From Saccharum officinarum (lineage: Eukaryota; Streptophyta; Magnoliopsida; Poales; Poaceae): 64,000 bases of DNA. The stretch spans positions 42,827,880-42,891,879 of the forward strand of contig CM036197.1 of assembly GCA_020631735.1 (NCBI GenBank). Reading direction: 5' to 3'. Positions 44,560-62,112 of this stretch are shown here, one piece after another (position 1 is the first letter of the stretch; each line of letters opens with the position of its first letter). A program made the position numbers and the translations under genes. Under the pieces are notes generated by a model that saw nothing but the letters and a program-made list of their open reading frames with translations, had not been told where the DNA came from and made no database searches.

Positions 44560-44822
44560 TTGGCGGGGTTGTACCCCGCTATGATTCATGGCGGGTTAGG
44601 GGTACCCCGCCATGATGCATGGCGGGGTACTCCTTTCCACGCTGGCCTACAGCGTGCCACGTGGGACCTGTACCCCAGCACCATGCATGGCGGGGTTCAG
44701 TGCATTTGCCCCGCCATGCATGGTGGCGGGGCTAAACGGGTTAGATTTAAAAAAAAATTCAAATGCGGGTTAAATTTAAAATTTGTTTCAAATTTAGGCT
44801 AAAAATAAAAAAAATCCAAATA
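44560..44822 (-). repeat. Right terminal inverted repeat with CCCCGCC palindromes
   Basis: Inverted counterpart of 42241-42495. It includes CCCCGCCATGATGCATGGCG and CCCCGCCATGCATGGTGGCG. The promoter side of the carried gene (ATG at 44275) faces this repeat. Confidence 0.8.
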
Positions 44823-44860
44823 GACAGGGACGGTACCAAAAATAGATGGGATCAGCACCA

Positions 44861-46897
44861 AAAATAGGTGATCAGTTTTGGAGTTTTCTCTATTTATTAT
44901 TTGTTTTTTCAGATAAAAGGTAATTTGTGTAATTTCCGTATTTTCATTCAAGGGCAACTGAGATTTTGTATCCCATCTGTCTCGATCTAAGCCCGTTCTC
45001 ACTCTGTTTTCTTCTCCCCAGGGCTGGGAACACCCGGACCACTGCCGCCGCTGCGCCGACGGCAACCGGCTGGGCCGCCATCACCGTGCGTCCGTCCCTG
45101 CTGAGATCTGATGGTGGTGGGGGAGCTTGGGATCCTGGGGGAGCCAATGTGCAACCGTCGTAGGGGACCTCTGGGAGCAAGGGCGGAGCTAGGATTTGAA
45201 CATGGGGGGCATTCAAATCAGCAACCATCATACAGAGTAAAAGAGAACAAAATTTAATTGGACTAAGTCTGTAGCCACTTGTTGATCAATCTATTTTTTA
45301 GGCTTGAAACAAAAATCATGGTAAAGAAGACGAGAAAGATAACATGAAAATTAAACTTAAATAATATAGATGACATGAAAGATCAATACGATGAAGCGCA
45401 AACAAGCAAAGCACTAATTTCATTCATTAGCTAACTGATTACTGTTGTACCATGAGGACTGACCAGAACATTTGGGTACAGAAATCACACCGGAATAAAG
45501 AGATTGAGAATTATATAGATGTCATTAGAGAAACACAAAGCGAGAACAAGCAATTAAAGAGCTAATTAGCATCATTAACTAGCTAATTAGAACTAATTGA
45601 AAGATTATAACTAGCTAATTTAAGGAAGTGTATTATGGGGACACAGGAAGGTTTGGGGGTGCCAGGCCCCTCCGCCACTGGGAGCTCAGGGGCCGGCACA
45701 TGCACGGACGGAGGCGGGAAGATAGCGGCATACTACAGGTGTACTCCCTCGGTTCCAATATAACTGCACGTCTACAGTCCATAAAAAAATCTAAAAATAA
45801 AAGGCTCACCTGAGGCATAGCAGTGCTAACCTGCCAGTAGCTGCAACCTGTTACCAGGCGTGGGCATACGGAGTACATGCTGCCGGAGTGCTCTGTCCAC
45901 ACGTGGAATGCTTTCCTTCCCACCGACGAGGCTCTGCACCGCTGAACTACTGAGCGTACTGTGCTATTACAGTCGTAGGGGTAGAAAGGTAATTTCGGAG
46001 CTTTACTAAGCTGGCATGCATGCGTGCATTTATTATGGGACGGAGGGAGTAGCGTGCAGTGCATCCGCTCCGCCCACACCAGCACATTCTGCTTCTTCAT
46101 GCACCAGAACGCCCAAGCATCCACCGGTTCATCCACCAGTTCGCGTACTAACCAACCGGAGATCGGAGTCGGATCACGGATCCAGCGAGCAGGTAGTAGG
46201 CTCACCAGTGGCCACTTCGGAGACGCGCCGCCACCGTCCGTACCTCAACATCAACGTCGCCATGGCTGCTAACCTTGAAGGTACAGCAGTATGGAGTAGG
46301 TGTTGGCAGGTTCGTCGAGCAGCACGACGTCACCGGCGGAGGCAGCGGTAGCGGTGGCTAGCGGAAGGCGGCAGCGCCGGCTGCCCTGAGTAGAAGGCAT
46401 CTTCGGACTGCGGCTGGCTAGTTTGAGACGTGAGAACGAGCCAGCGAGGCATCGTGCTGCCTAGTCGGAGAAAGGACAAAAACCCATTTACTAATATATC
46501 CTCTACGATAAAAATGACCTTTCATAAATAATCTTCCTTAAGCAATTGGCTAGAAAATAATAAAAATGAAAGTACATGGAAGTACCGATGGTAGGTTCTC
46601 AACCACTATAAAAGAGCTCTTTATTTGCATGATGTCTTCTTTGATGAAGATCAGACCAGTCTTTAATTTCCGCAAGTTGAACCTAAAGAATGGGCAAGTC
46701 CACTCAGGTTTCGTGTAGATCCAAGATCAACCTCCCGAGGAATAGTCAAAGCACGCACTTATACCTTTAATATGCATGTGCTCATTTTCCGGTCGAGCAT
46801 AAGGTACAAGAGAGAACCATATGGGTTGGATTCCTCTTTTTCTTGTGCTCCTGTTGTTCTTCTTTGGAGTTTCTCTGTGTCTCAGATGACCAGCTAG
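44861..46897. other. Intergenic with a possible hAT-like element (45179-45677)
   Basis: AAGGGCGGAGCTAGG at 45179 and CCCCTCCGCCA ending at 45677 are inverted and flanked by an 8-bp direct repeat CTGGGAGC (45171-45178 and 45678-45685), as for a non-autonomous hAT element. The 44985-45170 and 46060-46400 stretches are GC-rich but show no recognisable protein. Confidence 0.5.
45744..46049. mobile_element. Stowaway-type MITE
   Basis: CTCCCTCGGTTCCAATATAA and TTATTATGGGACGGAGGGAG are inverted ends bordered by TA (45742-45743, 46050-46051). At 306 bp it is longer than usual and may contain inserted sequence. Confidence 0.65.
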
Positions 46898-47043
46898 CAC
46901 TAAGCTAAAAACCACCTCTAAAATTGGTTTTAGAGAGACTTGTCTCTAGAAATCAATTTATAGAAACAGTTAGGTATTTCCAGCCACCTCTAAAAATCTT
47001 CTCTATTTTCACAAACAGTTGATAAAACCAACCGTTGGTGTTT
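46898..47043. mobile_element. CACTA-like terminus, cut by the copia insertion
   Basis: Begins CACTAAGCTAAAAACCACCT and has repeated CCACCTCTAAAA / TTTTAGAG subterminal words in both senses, then TTGGTGTTTCCAAC where the copia LTR starts at 47049. The other end was not found. Confidence 0.45.
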
Positions 47044-47048
47044 CCAAC

Positions 47049-47230
47049 TGTTAGAAACTAGAGAGCGAGACAAGGCAAACGATGCAAATGATTCTCTGTT
47101 GTATTCCAATGAACAGTGTGTATATATACAGAGCCCATGTGGACGGGTTACAAGTATGAAAGAGAGATAGAGGTGAAAAGACACCCCTTGGATTAATCCC
47201 TAATTGAGTACTAAATAATAATTCTAAACA
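47049..47230 (-). repeat. 3' LTR of the copia element (182 bp)
   Basis: In plus-strand reading TGTTAGAAAC...ATTCTAAACA, so TG..CA ends and an inverted terminal TGTT(T)AGAA. It contains TATATATACAG near 47112. The 5 bp outside are CCAAC (47044-47048). Confidence 0.75.
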
Positions 47231-47242
47231 CTCCCCCTTGAT
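47231..47242 (-). other. Polypurine tract of the copia element
   Basis: On the minus strand ATCAAGGGGGAG directly precedes the LTR at 47230, the classic copia PPT. Confidence 0.8.
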
Positions 47243-47799
47243 CAATTAGCTCTTTGTAGTCTTTATTGTTCATCTATTATGCATCTTTATGAATCTTTGG
47301 AAAACCCTGTGAGAAAAAGCCAAAGTAATACTAGTATACCAGGCAAAACTCCTTAAAACCCAGTGGGAAAAATAAGGAGAAACACCATAATATACATTCA
47401 CCAATGTTATTAGACCCTTTGAGATAAACCCAAAGCCTTAGTCTAAAAATACTTTGATCATATGGCCAATATGCTTTAAATATCATCTTCTGAAAACCCC
47501 GATGGGGAAAACTTAGATGATATAGCATATACCTTTTGTATTGACATTGCCTCATTAAAAACTTTAGATGAGAAACCTCAAAAGGGAAATCTCACATAAA
47601 GAAAAGAGTACAATGCATCTTATGTTCTAATATCATCCACCAAAAACCCCGGTTGGAAAAAATAGATAATATGACATAATCTTGTATTGATATTGCCTCA
47701 TTAAAAACTTTATATGAGAAACCCAATGGAAAAAACTTGTACAAAGAAAAGAATGCAATATGATGTTTGCAACAAGTTATTAATCAGAAAGACTCTCCC

Positions 47800-50700
47800 C
47801 CTGGTACTAGCAAACCTCGAAGTAAATTGATACCAATGCATTCAACACGTAAGAAATGTGGAGTATGGTAGACTTTGTGAATATCTCTATGAGATTATCA
47901 CAAGACTTAGTTTGCAATGTTCTAATGCCCATATTACCTATGTAATAGAACCATCTTAGTGTAAAATATTGCATTAAATATAACTTGTCTCCATCTACAC
48001 AACACAAGTTGCATTATCTTTATAGATAGTGACTATTGATTCAACACCATATAACTTTAATATGTGATATATTATTCTGTCAAGCTATACGCATTCATGT
48101 GAAGCTTTATACAATACAATGTCAGAATGATTAATGAAATTGATTATTAAATGTCTATTAAAGACTATCACAAAATGGTCTTCCCATATTCATATAAAGC
48201 CTATTTTAATGATCTGGAATTTGGGGATCTTATAGATAACCAGAATCATTATATCCAACCGGATCATGGGTTTTTCCAAATGAACATACCAAGATCACTT
48301 GTGCTATTAAGATATCAAAAGATATTCTTAACTTCAATCCACCAACATTTGGTTGGAGTAGCGCTGCTACTAGATAGCAAATCATTGCAAAAATAATATC
48401 TGGTTGGGAACTTTTGCAAGATATATTAGCACATAAATAGCACATAGATAATGGATCACATGTCCCAATATCTCATCTCAGTCACTATGGCATAAAACAA
48501 CCTTCCTCTATCATGAGGTAGAACAACCATATGATACCTTCATATTGAATCACTCAATATGATCTGGATATAGATAACTTTTGTACAAAATCCTGAGAGA
48601 AGATGCTTGGATCATAAACGCAAAATGAAGTTTTGGTTTAGTCCGTATCTTTCATCTCAAACTCCGTCTTTAGATTACAACATGCTATTAACATGTTTTA
48701 TCACTAATAATGTCAAGATTATTGACTATTAACACTATGAAATCCAATCAAGGACTTCAAAATGAACACTACATGTAATTAATCTTGTATCCCTTCGGTT
48801 TAGGGAATACACACAAAGTCGATTATATCAAGTTCGACTTAATTGCTTTAAGCCATATATTGACTTAAGCAATGCAAAATATATGTTGCAATTTTATGTA
48901 TGAGGGTTGGGTATGTGAACTCCTTCCCGAAAGCTTCACAAATACACCAAACCAAGTAATCATATAAATATATGTGATCACTAATCTATCAACTATCAAC
49001 TGCAATGATAGATGTTTTTGTATTGCAAATCAAAAGATAGTATTGGAAATTTATAACTTACTATGGAGAATAATTTGCATTAAAAATCAATGCCTGGGCT
49101 TTGCGTAAATCTCTTGTGCTACTCGTCTTGCTTTGATCTCACCACCACATTGTTCTCAATCCATTCTAGGACGAAACACTTTTGTACCCACATTAAAGGT
49201 ACCATAAGGTGTTGGCATCATAGCCCAAAACACCTCTTTTCTAGTGACCAAGACTGATGATTACTGGCCCGATCTTCCGAGAGGTAACCGATAAGTTCGA
49301 CTTGTGGAGATCTCGACGTTGGCGATCCGGCTTCAAATCAGACACGATTCGAACCCTGCAACCGTTACACCACTGCTCTGTTGGTTATCAACCAAGCACA
49401 ACTTGATTGACCTCGCCAAGAAGGCTTTTCCTGCAAGCGAATCGAAGCGCACAAGCAAGAAGGTAAAAACATACAATCTGAAATTGCAAATATGAATGAT
49501 GCGAATATCAATAGAGGGTTCAAGAACTCGGTTCCAAAGGACTAATCGACACAGTGGAGGAGATCAAGAACAGGGGCCCTGGATCACTGTAAAAGGATTT
49601 GTCACCACAGTTACAATGAACGATTCAGTTTTTCGATGGAAAACTAAACTCTAAACAAAACCCAATTGTCTAACAGCGGCGGCGGCTGTATTTATAGTCT
49701 AAGACTCGAGCTAGGGTTGGGAACGGCCAGGGGTTGGGCGCCCACAACTTGGGCTTAAGGCCCGACACGATACATAGCCAAGTTGGCCCAAATAGGTGAC
49801 GCAGCACCTTACCGTGGTCACACAGAATGATCCACGGACCTTCTGGAGCTGGGACCAGATCCAAAACGATGGCATCGTCGTCCTCTTTCCAACGCATCCA
49901 AGAACGCCCCGTTTTGATGTCGTATGAGAGAGTTATGACCAAAACAGTGACGACGTGTCTGCTGAATCCGAGGTTGACGTGGCAGCTGAGTTGGAGACGA
50001 ATTGCAACTTGGGGAAGACCATAACGTTGGTGTGTCCAGTGTGGCGATGTCCTCATCAAAGACTATCTCTGCATATATTACATCACTCAACAAGTTCCAG
50101 TAAGAGTGAGCAAAGCACTCTGCAATGGTCTTATTAACTGGATAACTTGGAATGTTGTATATATACAGTTTATTCAGAGAAGTACGTGTCGACACATGTA
50201 GCCTTTCTATCATATAATTCTCTGGTTATCAAAACTCAAAGTACCTTGAATGACTCATCATGACTTCCCGAAATGAGAGTCAGGGCTTTCCTATCCTAGC
50301 ATCAGCATTTAGGCGCACCTCTGAGCTAGGTTTGTAGATGACATCCATCCACTGGGTAATAACCAAATTTTACCCACAAGGTTTTGCCAACCATAGGTTG
50401 ACATGCATTTACTATCTTAGAAGGAAAACCTTCTATTGCTAGCATGAATAATCCTGCTTTATGGCCATACTTCTCCCCCCTCTTATTTACAATTAGGAGT
50501 TAAGTGGGTTTACTTGGTACCATCGCTCTTTCTGGCACATACTTGCAACATATTAACATGTTTAAAAGATACCTTAGTAATCAGTTAATGCATTTGGCAG
50601 TTTACTTGCAATATTACGCAAATCAACAATTCTTTGAACTAAAAATTCAGTTCATTTAGTGCGTGATCCTGAGCTTGAAATGTCTTCTGAATTCCAAATA

Positions 50701-52953
50701 ATTTCTTAGCATTATTTATGGTACTTCAAATCTCTCCCTAATGCCTGGAAATGCTCATTATCAAAATAAAACAGCATATGGGTCGTAAATAGATCCTCCA
50801 TAAGAGATCTAAATACTTAACAATCGACGGAGATTGAAATCTCACATTGATCTCCAGTTTCCTGTGTGTACCCATCAATATATGATGTGGTGGTGAGATT
50901 GGTACATATACAACGTACTCAATCTTACGCAAATAGAAAATCTTCCTGATTCCCACGCACTAAATGCATATAGGGGATATCCAGTAAATCTCAAATCAGG
51001 AGTGTGTAAATCTACTTGACCCCAACATAAAGTTGGCAAATAGCAATTCACTAACAATGGTCCTGCTATGACCTTGATGTCATTCTCAAAGATTCCATTT
51101 ATCCTTTCGGATATGTAACTAAATTCTTGTTATACCAAACAATCGTCATTGTACGTACAAAAATTCAGTAGTGTGTTCGAGATAATGAGCTCACAACAAG
51201 AGCCATTATTTACCAAATGCATGGCTGAGTGTGGATACTTTCATACACTCTAGATTATCTTATAGATGTATCTGTACAACCATGAAATGCCTGAACTATC
51301 CATATCGGATCCATACATATTCTCTTGAATATGATCAAGGAATCTAAGACATTTAATCTAATTTAAGAAATGGTCTTAAAATCCATTTCCCTTGTGGAAC
51401 TTATCGTATCCACACTTTGGGAAAATCTTTATCAAAAGAATTACCAATAATTTTCACCTTATCCCATAGGATGACCAAGTTGATCATTCCAAATCTAGAA
51501 TGCATCAATAGTGTGAAAAATTATCTTATACGCAACATGTTGTACGAGTATGGTTGTATGCATAATACAACCAAAATGAGACTTATCTACTTATACGCCA
51601 TATCCAATGTTGTCCTTTTGTGTTTCTATACGAAAACACATTTGGATATCTCTATGTAAGATACGAGTTGAATTAGGACATAATTAAATATCCTCAATTA
51701 CTAACTCAGTATCCATAGGGAGAATGATGGTGGCGAAATAGGCCAAACTATCATTGCATCACATCAGCGATGGCCAAAATATTCCCTCTTCTTGTCATAA
51801 AAACTAGGGACATTTTGCTTCCCTAATTACAGAGTTTGTGGTACAAATGTCCACTAGGCATATATCATTCGTTCCCTCTTGGAATGACTCCCATACAATC
51901 TATATATGACAAGAATTCAATGAAATTCTCATTTAATATATAGAAATCCAAAAATATTGTCGAGTACCAAATACATTGATATAATACCCACAATATTTAT
52001 GCATTGACAACAAGTATTACAACATCTTCGATAGACATTATCACATATGATCAACGGACCATGAGATTATCCCAAATCTTAAAACAAATCAATCGAAACA
52101 TATTCGATGATCATGTTGTCCATCTATGTGAAGTTCTCTTTACGAGAAAAAGGAGAAGTGTTGTTATATAATCCCATAAGATCTAGCATAAACAACCAAC
52201 CTCCTATGTAGCTTTAGATTTTAAGATTGATGCACCCTTCATATCTTATTTCTATAGCTTCCTGTTTCATCCCTTATAGAATTTTGGTATAGATCAACTA
52301 TAAATTTAAGAGTATGACATTGTTTAGCACTATGCTAAACACAACCACATATATGACATTACTCTTTGTCATTCTTGGGTTCACATTGCCATCACTTATA
52401 TTACACATTAGGCCTTTTGCTTTTACTAGTGGAAGCAAATTGTATGAACAATATGGTCATAGTCTTCAATAGTTTGAAAAACTAGAGACATGATCCACGC
52501 ATGATTAGCCTCAAGCTATATGAGTTTTCTTTATTATTCATAATACTCCTAAAGAGTATGCCACCAATTATGTGCATTTCTTTCAACAAGATAATCTTAT
52601 CGATGATCTTTATGGACGTAGTACCTTAACTACCATAAGGCACAATTTCCTTTGATCTATAAGAAACAACCCCTAATTGAGGTTTATTAAATTATTCTAT
52701 TAGTCCATGGGATAAAACCAATGCTAATGTCCATTGTCTATGTGGGATAATGATGCCATTAAGAGCGAGTTCATCAGACTCCTCTGAAGTCAGTATCCAC
52801 AACATGTGATGAACCATTGATTTAATTAATTCACACCTGAGGCAAATTAAAAATCACTATGGTGATGTTGAAATCTCTAATGCAAAATTTAGGGGGTTCC
52901 ATATCTTGTCATTTTGTTTTAGATTGTTGGAGATAGTCAACAAAACTATAAAT
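47800..52953 (-). pseudogene. copia gag-pol remnant
   Basis: Minus-strand translation shows scattered but ordered traces. A gag knuckle (CGC, HSAKQCH) with VDLYQNSI lies near 52280-52355. The RNase H part has DPVGYNDSGYL near 48240, INHSDIVLYKASHEC near 48090, KDNATCVV near 48000 and SLPYSTF near 47860. There are stops every 10-30 codons and frame changes throughout, so nothing is expressed as protein. The body is strongly AT-rich. It is interrupted at 49250-50063 by a solo LTR. Confidence 0.7.
49255..50058 (-). mobile_element. Solo LTR (804 bp) with perfect TSD
   Basis: Ends TGATGATTAC and GTCCTCATCA are inverted (TGATGA/TCATCA). The flanks are AAGAC on both sides (49250-49254 and 50059-50063), a perfect 5-bp target duplication. 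A minus-strand ACTATAAATACAGCC near 49690 looks like its TATA box. No internal region remains, so it arose by recombination between LTRs. It differs in GC content from the AT-rich copia DNA around it. Confidence 0.85.
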
Positions 52954-57402
<4,449 letters not shown>

Positions 57403-57407
57403 TAAAC

Positions 57408-58246
57408 CTTCCAACAATTAGAGGTAATCACAAGATGTGTAGACCTCACGAACAATCATTATTAATATTGACACACACATAGTAGATAATCTCTATGTCC
57501 GAAACATAGAGTAGATCTCTCAGTAGTAGGTGAATAAATTGCTGCTATAGGCACGGTCTCTGGACTGATATATTCATAGGAATATACCACAACCAATGCC
57601 TAAGACTATACTACCTGCGTGTAGTTTTTAATAATGAACGATGGTAGTCACCATAAAGGTGTACCATTCTTATATTTCCAAAACACTTATTTTGGGACAA
57701 CACAGTGTAGGCAATCATCATGTTTAAACAAACATGATGTAGACCTCTCAACAATGTGTGAATACTCACTGCCATAGGCACGGTCTCTGGGCCAAATAAT
57801 TAAAGGTGAATTAAGCACAATCAATGCCTAGGACTCCATTACTTGTGTTATGATCCGGAATGTATCCAAGATATGAATATAACAATTTTGCATAATCCAT
57901 CATTAATTAAGAAATGCTTAATTAAGATGATCTACCACTGTTAAGATGTAAATTATGGAAAATTTACTAAATTAATAAGGTCAACAAAGTACAGGAATAA
58001 TCACTCTACTGTACTGATACTGTTAAAATAGGAAACTTGCTAAGCACATAGTGCTATAGTTAGTTAGTGGCATAATTATGCAAAATCTCATATGATCAAA
58101 GAAAAATCCACTTCCTATGTTAGTCTTCCTAGCAAAATGGTTTGTTTGCCATTTTGCTTTTTGACTTAGACTTATATAAGCCTAAATTTATTCATCCTTA
58201 ATTAACTCTCAGTTAATTAATTAAGAGGATCTGATTTTGTTGCGAC
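57408..58246 (-). repeat. copia leader with an internal direct repeat
   Basis: Two related blocks at about 57429-57610 and 57690-57850 share GTGTAGAC/GATGTAGACCTC, ATAGGCACGGTCTCTGG and CAATGCCTA(A/G)GACT. Both lack coding frames. They lie between the solo LTR and the LINE in what should be the untranslated leader of the copia element. Confidence 0.55.
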
Positions 58247-58262
58247 TAAAATTGATTGTCCA

Positions 58263-61200
58263 CTGGAAGACTTTCTTAAGTCGTCTCAACATAGCCGGTC
58301 TCAAGCCCGGGTAAAGGAGGAGGGTGTGTTAAGGTCTGGCGAACCAACAGTAAAAAAATAGCCACTCTCATGGATTTGAAACCCACAAGAGGTTCGTTGG
58401 GGCGTAACTCTCTTAGCGATGCGCTACATCGGAACCCGGGTGTGGTGTTAAATAGGCAAGGGCCGGGTCGTCATCCTCTTAGTGGTGCATCGTATCGTGA
58501 CCCGGGTACGATAAAAAATGAGCAAGGGTCGAGCCGTCGCAACCTTAGTGGCGCGCTACATCTACGGCCGGGTGTAGTGAAAAATGAGCAAGGGTCTTCG
58601 CACTTCCCTCGACGGGTGCGAAGGGTAAGAAAGCTAGCCGAGCCAACTAGGATTCGTCTAGGTAGCTGGAACGTAGGGTCCCTAACGGGTAAGCTAAGAG
58701 AGCTAGTCGATGCAACAATTAGAAGGCGTGTAAATATTCTATGCGTTCAGGAGACTAAATGGAAAGGCTAGAAGGCAAAGGAGGTGGAGGATACTGGCTT
58801 CAAACTTTGGTACACGGGGACAACATCGGGTAGGAATGGTGTAGGCATCTTGATCGATAGGAGCCTTAAGGATGGAGTCATTGATGTTAGGAGGCAAGGC
58901 GACCGGATTATCTTGGTCAAGCTGGTAGTTGGAGATTCGGCTCTGAATGTGATAAGTGCCTATGCCCCTCAGGTAGGTCTTAGCGAGGGCACCAAGAGAC
59001 AGTTTTGGGAAGATCTTGATAGCACGGTTAGTACCGTGCCTATCAGTGAGAAACTCTTTATAGGAGGAGACCTCAACGGCCATGTTGGTGCGACTAATGT
59101 AGGTTTCGAGCGGGTGCACGGGGGGTTCGGGTATGGTAGTAGGAATCAAGAGGGGGAGGATGTTTTGAACTTCGCGCTGACCTATGACTTGTTGATAGCG
59201 AACACCCTCTTTAGGAAGAGGGAATCTCATCTAGTAACCTTTCATAGTGGACAACACTCAAGCCAGATCAACTTTATCCTTGCAAGGAGGTAGGATAGAC
59301 ATGTTTGCTTTGATTGTAAGGTGTTACCTAGGGAGTGTGTTATCCCTCAATATAAGCTTGTGGTGGCAGACTTTTGCTTTCGGGTACGTGTCCACCGGGA
59401 CAAACGGGCCAAGATTGCGAGAACGAAGTGGTGGAAGCTTAGAGGGGAAGCAGCGCAAACGTTTAAGGAGAGGATGCTAGACGAGAGGCCTTGGGAAGAA
59501 GGAGAAGATACCGATGACATGTGGCTAAAGATGACAATATGTGTCCGGAAGGTGGCTTCGGAAGTGTTTGGCGTGAGTAGGGGAGGCAAACGGGAAGCGA
59601 AAGACACATGGTGGTGGAATAACGAGGTGCAAAGGGCTATTAGGGAGAAGAAGGAGTGTTTCAAGCGTCTCCACCATGACAAGAGTGTAGCCAACATCGA
59701 GGGCTATAAAATAGCGAAGAGGGTTGCAAAGCGAGCTGTGAGTGTAGCAAAAGGTCAGGCGTATGATGGCCTTTATCAGCGGCTAGGCACGAAGGAAGGG
59801 GAGAAGGACATTTATAGGATGGCTAGAATCCATGAGAGGAAGACAAGGGATATCAACCAAATAAAATGCATCAAGGATGGGACAGATCGACTTCTGGTGA
59901 AGGATGAGGAGATCAAGAACAGATGGAGAGAGTACTTCGACAAGCTATTTAATAGGGAGAATGAGGGTCCTGCCCTTGAGTTGGACGACTCATTTGACGA
60001 TACCAACAGACGCTTTGTGAGGAGAATTTAGGAGGCAGAGATCGAAGAGGCTTTGAAGAGGATGAAGGGAGGTAAAGCGATGGGCCCTGATGGTATCCCC
60101 AATGAGGTGTGGAGATACCTAGGCGCCAGAGCGATAGTATGGTTAACTAAGCTTTTTAACCTTATTTTTCGGTCTAACAAGATGCCTGAAGAATAAAGAA
60201 GTATATTAGTACCTATCTTCAAGAACAAGGAAGATGTTCAAAGTTGTACTAACTACCGTGGGATTAAGTTGATGAGCCATACGATGAAGCTCTAGGAGAG
60301 GGTTATCGAGCATCGCCTAAGGAGAGTGACACATGTGACCCAAAATCAGTTTGGGTTCATGCCTGGTAGGTCAACTATGGAGGCGATTTTCTTATTACGA
60401 CAATTGATGGAGAGATATAGGGAGCAGAAGAAGGACTTACACATGGTCTTTATTGACCTCGAGAAGGCATATGACAAAGTACCGAGAAATGTCATGTGGT
60501 GGGCCTTGGAAAAGCACAAAGTCCTAACTAAGTACGTTACCCTCATCAAGGATATGTACAGGGATATGGTGACGTTTGTCCGAACATGTGATGGCGACAC
60601 CAGTGACTTTCCAATTAAAATAGGACTGCATCAGGGGTCAGCTTTGAGCCCTTATTTATTTGCTTTGGTGATGGATGAGGTCACAAGGGACATACAAAGT
60701 GATATCCCTTGGTGTATGCTCTTTGCTGATGATGTAGTGCTAGTTGACGACAGTAGGGCGGGGGTTAATAGGAAGTTAGAGCTATGGAGACACACGTTAG
60801 AGTCGAAAGGGTTCAGACTTAGTAGGACTAAGACCGAGTACATGAGGTGCGATTTCAGCGCGACTAGGCACGAGGAGGGAGACGTTAGCCTCGATGGGCA
60901 AGTGGTGGCCAAGAAGGATACTTTTTGGTATTTAGGGTCGATGCTACAAAAGGATGGAGACATTGATGAAGATGTTAGTCATAGAATTTCAGCCGGCTGG
61001 TTGAAATGACGTCAAGCTTCTAGCGTTCTCTGTGACAAAATGGTGCATCAGAAGCTAAAAGGTAAGTTCTATAGGACGGCGATTCGTCCGACGATGTTAT
61101 ACGGTGCTGAGTGTTGGCCTATAAAAAGGTGACATGTCCAGCAATTGAGTGTAGCAGAGATACGTATGTTGCGTTGGTGTTGTGGGCACACAAGGAGGAA

Positions 61201-61603
61201 TAGAGTCCGGAACAACGATATTCGGGATAGGGTTGGGGTGGCACCAATTGAGGAGAAATTGATTCAACATCGATTGAGATGGTTTGGACATGTCCAACGG
61301 AGGCCTCCTAAGGCGCCGGTGCGTAGTGGAGTTCTAAAGCGGGCCGATAATATAAAGAGCGGTAGAGGTCGACCTAAACTAACTTGAGACGAGTCCGTTA
61401 AGAGAGATCTTAAGGAGTGGAATATCTCCAAGGATTTAGCTATGGACAGGAGCGCTTGGAGATTGACAATCAACGTGCCTAAACCGTGATCTCTTTTTGT
61501 CTTGTGCCCTTTATGTGTCTCTCTGTTTCTTGTCTCTTTTGGGTTTCATCTCTACCCTACCCTAACTTGCTTGGGACAAAAGGCTATGTTGTTGTTGTTG
61601 TTG
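58263..61603 (+). mobile_element. RTE-clade LINE, near full length
   Basis: Flanked by a 16-bp target duplication TAAAATTGATTG(T/C)CCA (58247-58262 and 61604-61619, one change). The 3' end is GGGACAAAAGGCTATG followed by (TTG)n instead of poly-A, the hallmark of plant RTE elements. Length 3341 bp with a short 5' leader (GGTCTCAAGCCCGGGTAAAG). Confidence 0.9.
58370..61489 (+). pseudogene. RTE LINE polyprotein: endonuclease and reverse transcriptase
   Basis: One reading frame of 1039 codons with eight stops and no frameshift. The N-terminal part carries short repeats (SLSDALHRNPGVV-like). The AP endonuclease follows with RLGSWNVGSL, CVQETKW, NVISAYAPQ and FIGGDLNGH. The reverse transcriptase has [45 protein letters not shown] and the catalytic [10 protein letters not shown] near 60720. 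The C terminus has LRWCCGHTRRNR and RWFGHVQRRP. Stops: 58769, 59291, 60029, 60194, 60293, 61007, 61130, 61385. Several replace conserved tryptophans. The catalytic residues are otherwise kept, so it died by point mutation only. Confidence 0.93.
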
Positions 61604-62112
61604 TAAAATTGATTGCCCAATCAACAAAATCGACAAACTATGTATGCTTAGACATATAGGATTTTCTGGTCTAAAAACAAAACAATGTATAGGAGTAAAA
61701 ACTCTACCATACCGATACTGTTAGAGTTCATGACTAAAACAGAAAATTATAGACACAGAAAATATATATCTAAACATTAACATAGTAAACTCACTCGCAA
61801 TATAAAATATTATGATGCATTTTCTAAAGACTCATAAGTCTTAAAAAAATCATCTATTTGCCCTAGTAAATAATGTGCATCATAATGCTTTTAAATCAAA
61901 GGTGTAGAGCGAGTATTTATATCAAAATAAATGCATAATTAAAGGCTAAAACATAGGAACTAAAATGCATTAATAATAGATAAGAATTATTATGCAATTC
62001 ACTAGAACTTAAGGATTTATGTGCAAAAGGGCACTACCTTATCCCTTTTGACACGGACACACGGACGGGCGGACGGGCGGTTCCAATCGGGCGCTCGGCC
62101 TCTCGATTGTGA

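Larger units (their letters stand above)
42208..44860. mobile_element. TIR transposon carrying a gene, probably Mutator-like
   Basis: Long inverted repeats of about 250 bp lie at 42241-42495 and 44560-44822. They read inward as TTTGAAACAAATTTTAAATT, a TAACCCG block, then a series of CCCCGCCATGCATGG palindromes. Weaker inverted similarity reaches to about 42208 and 44860, so the exact ends and target duplication are not fixed. Long TIRs around a captured-type gene fit a Mutator-like element, but no transposase is present. Confidence 0.6.

Noticed and set aside
49304..50213. Short genes at 49304-49495 and 49670-50213
   Set aside because: They lie within a solo LTR with a perfect target duplication and have no coding signature.
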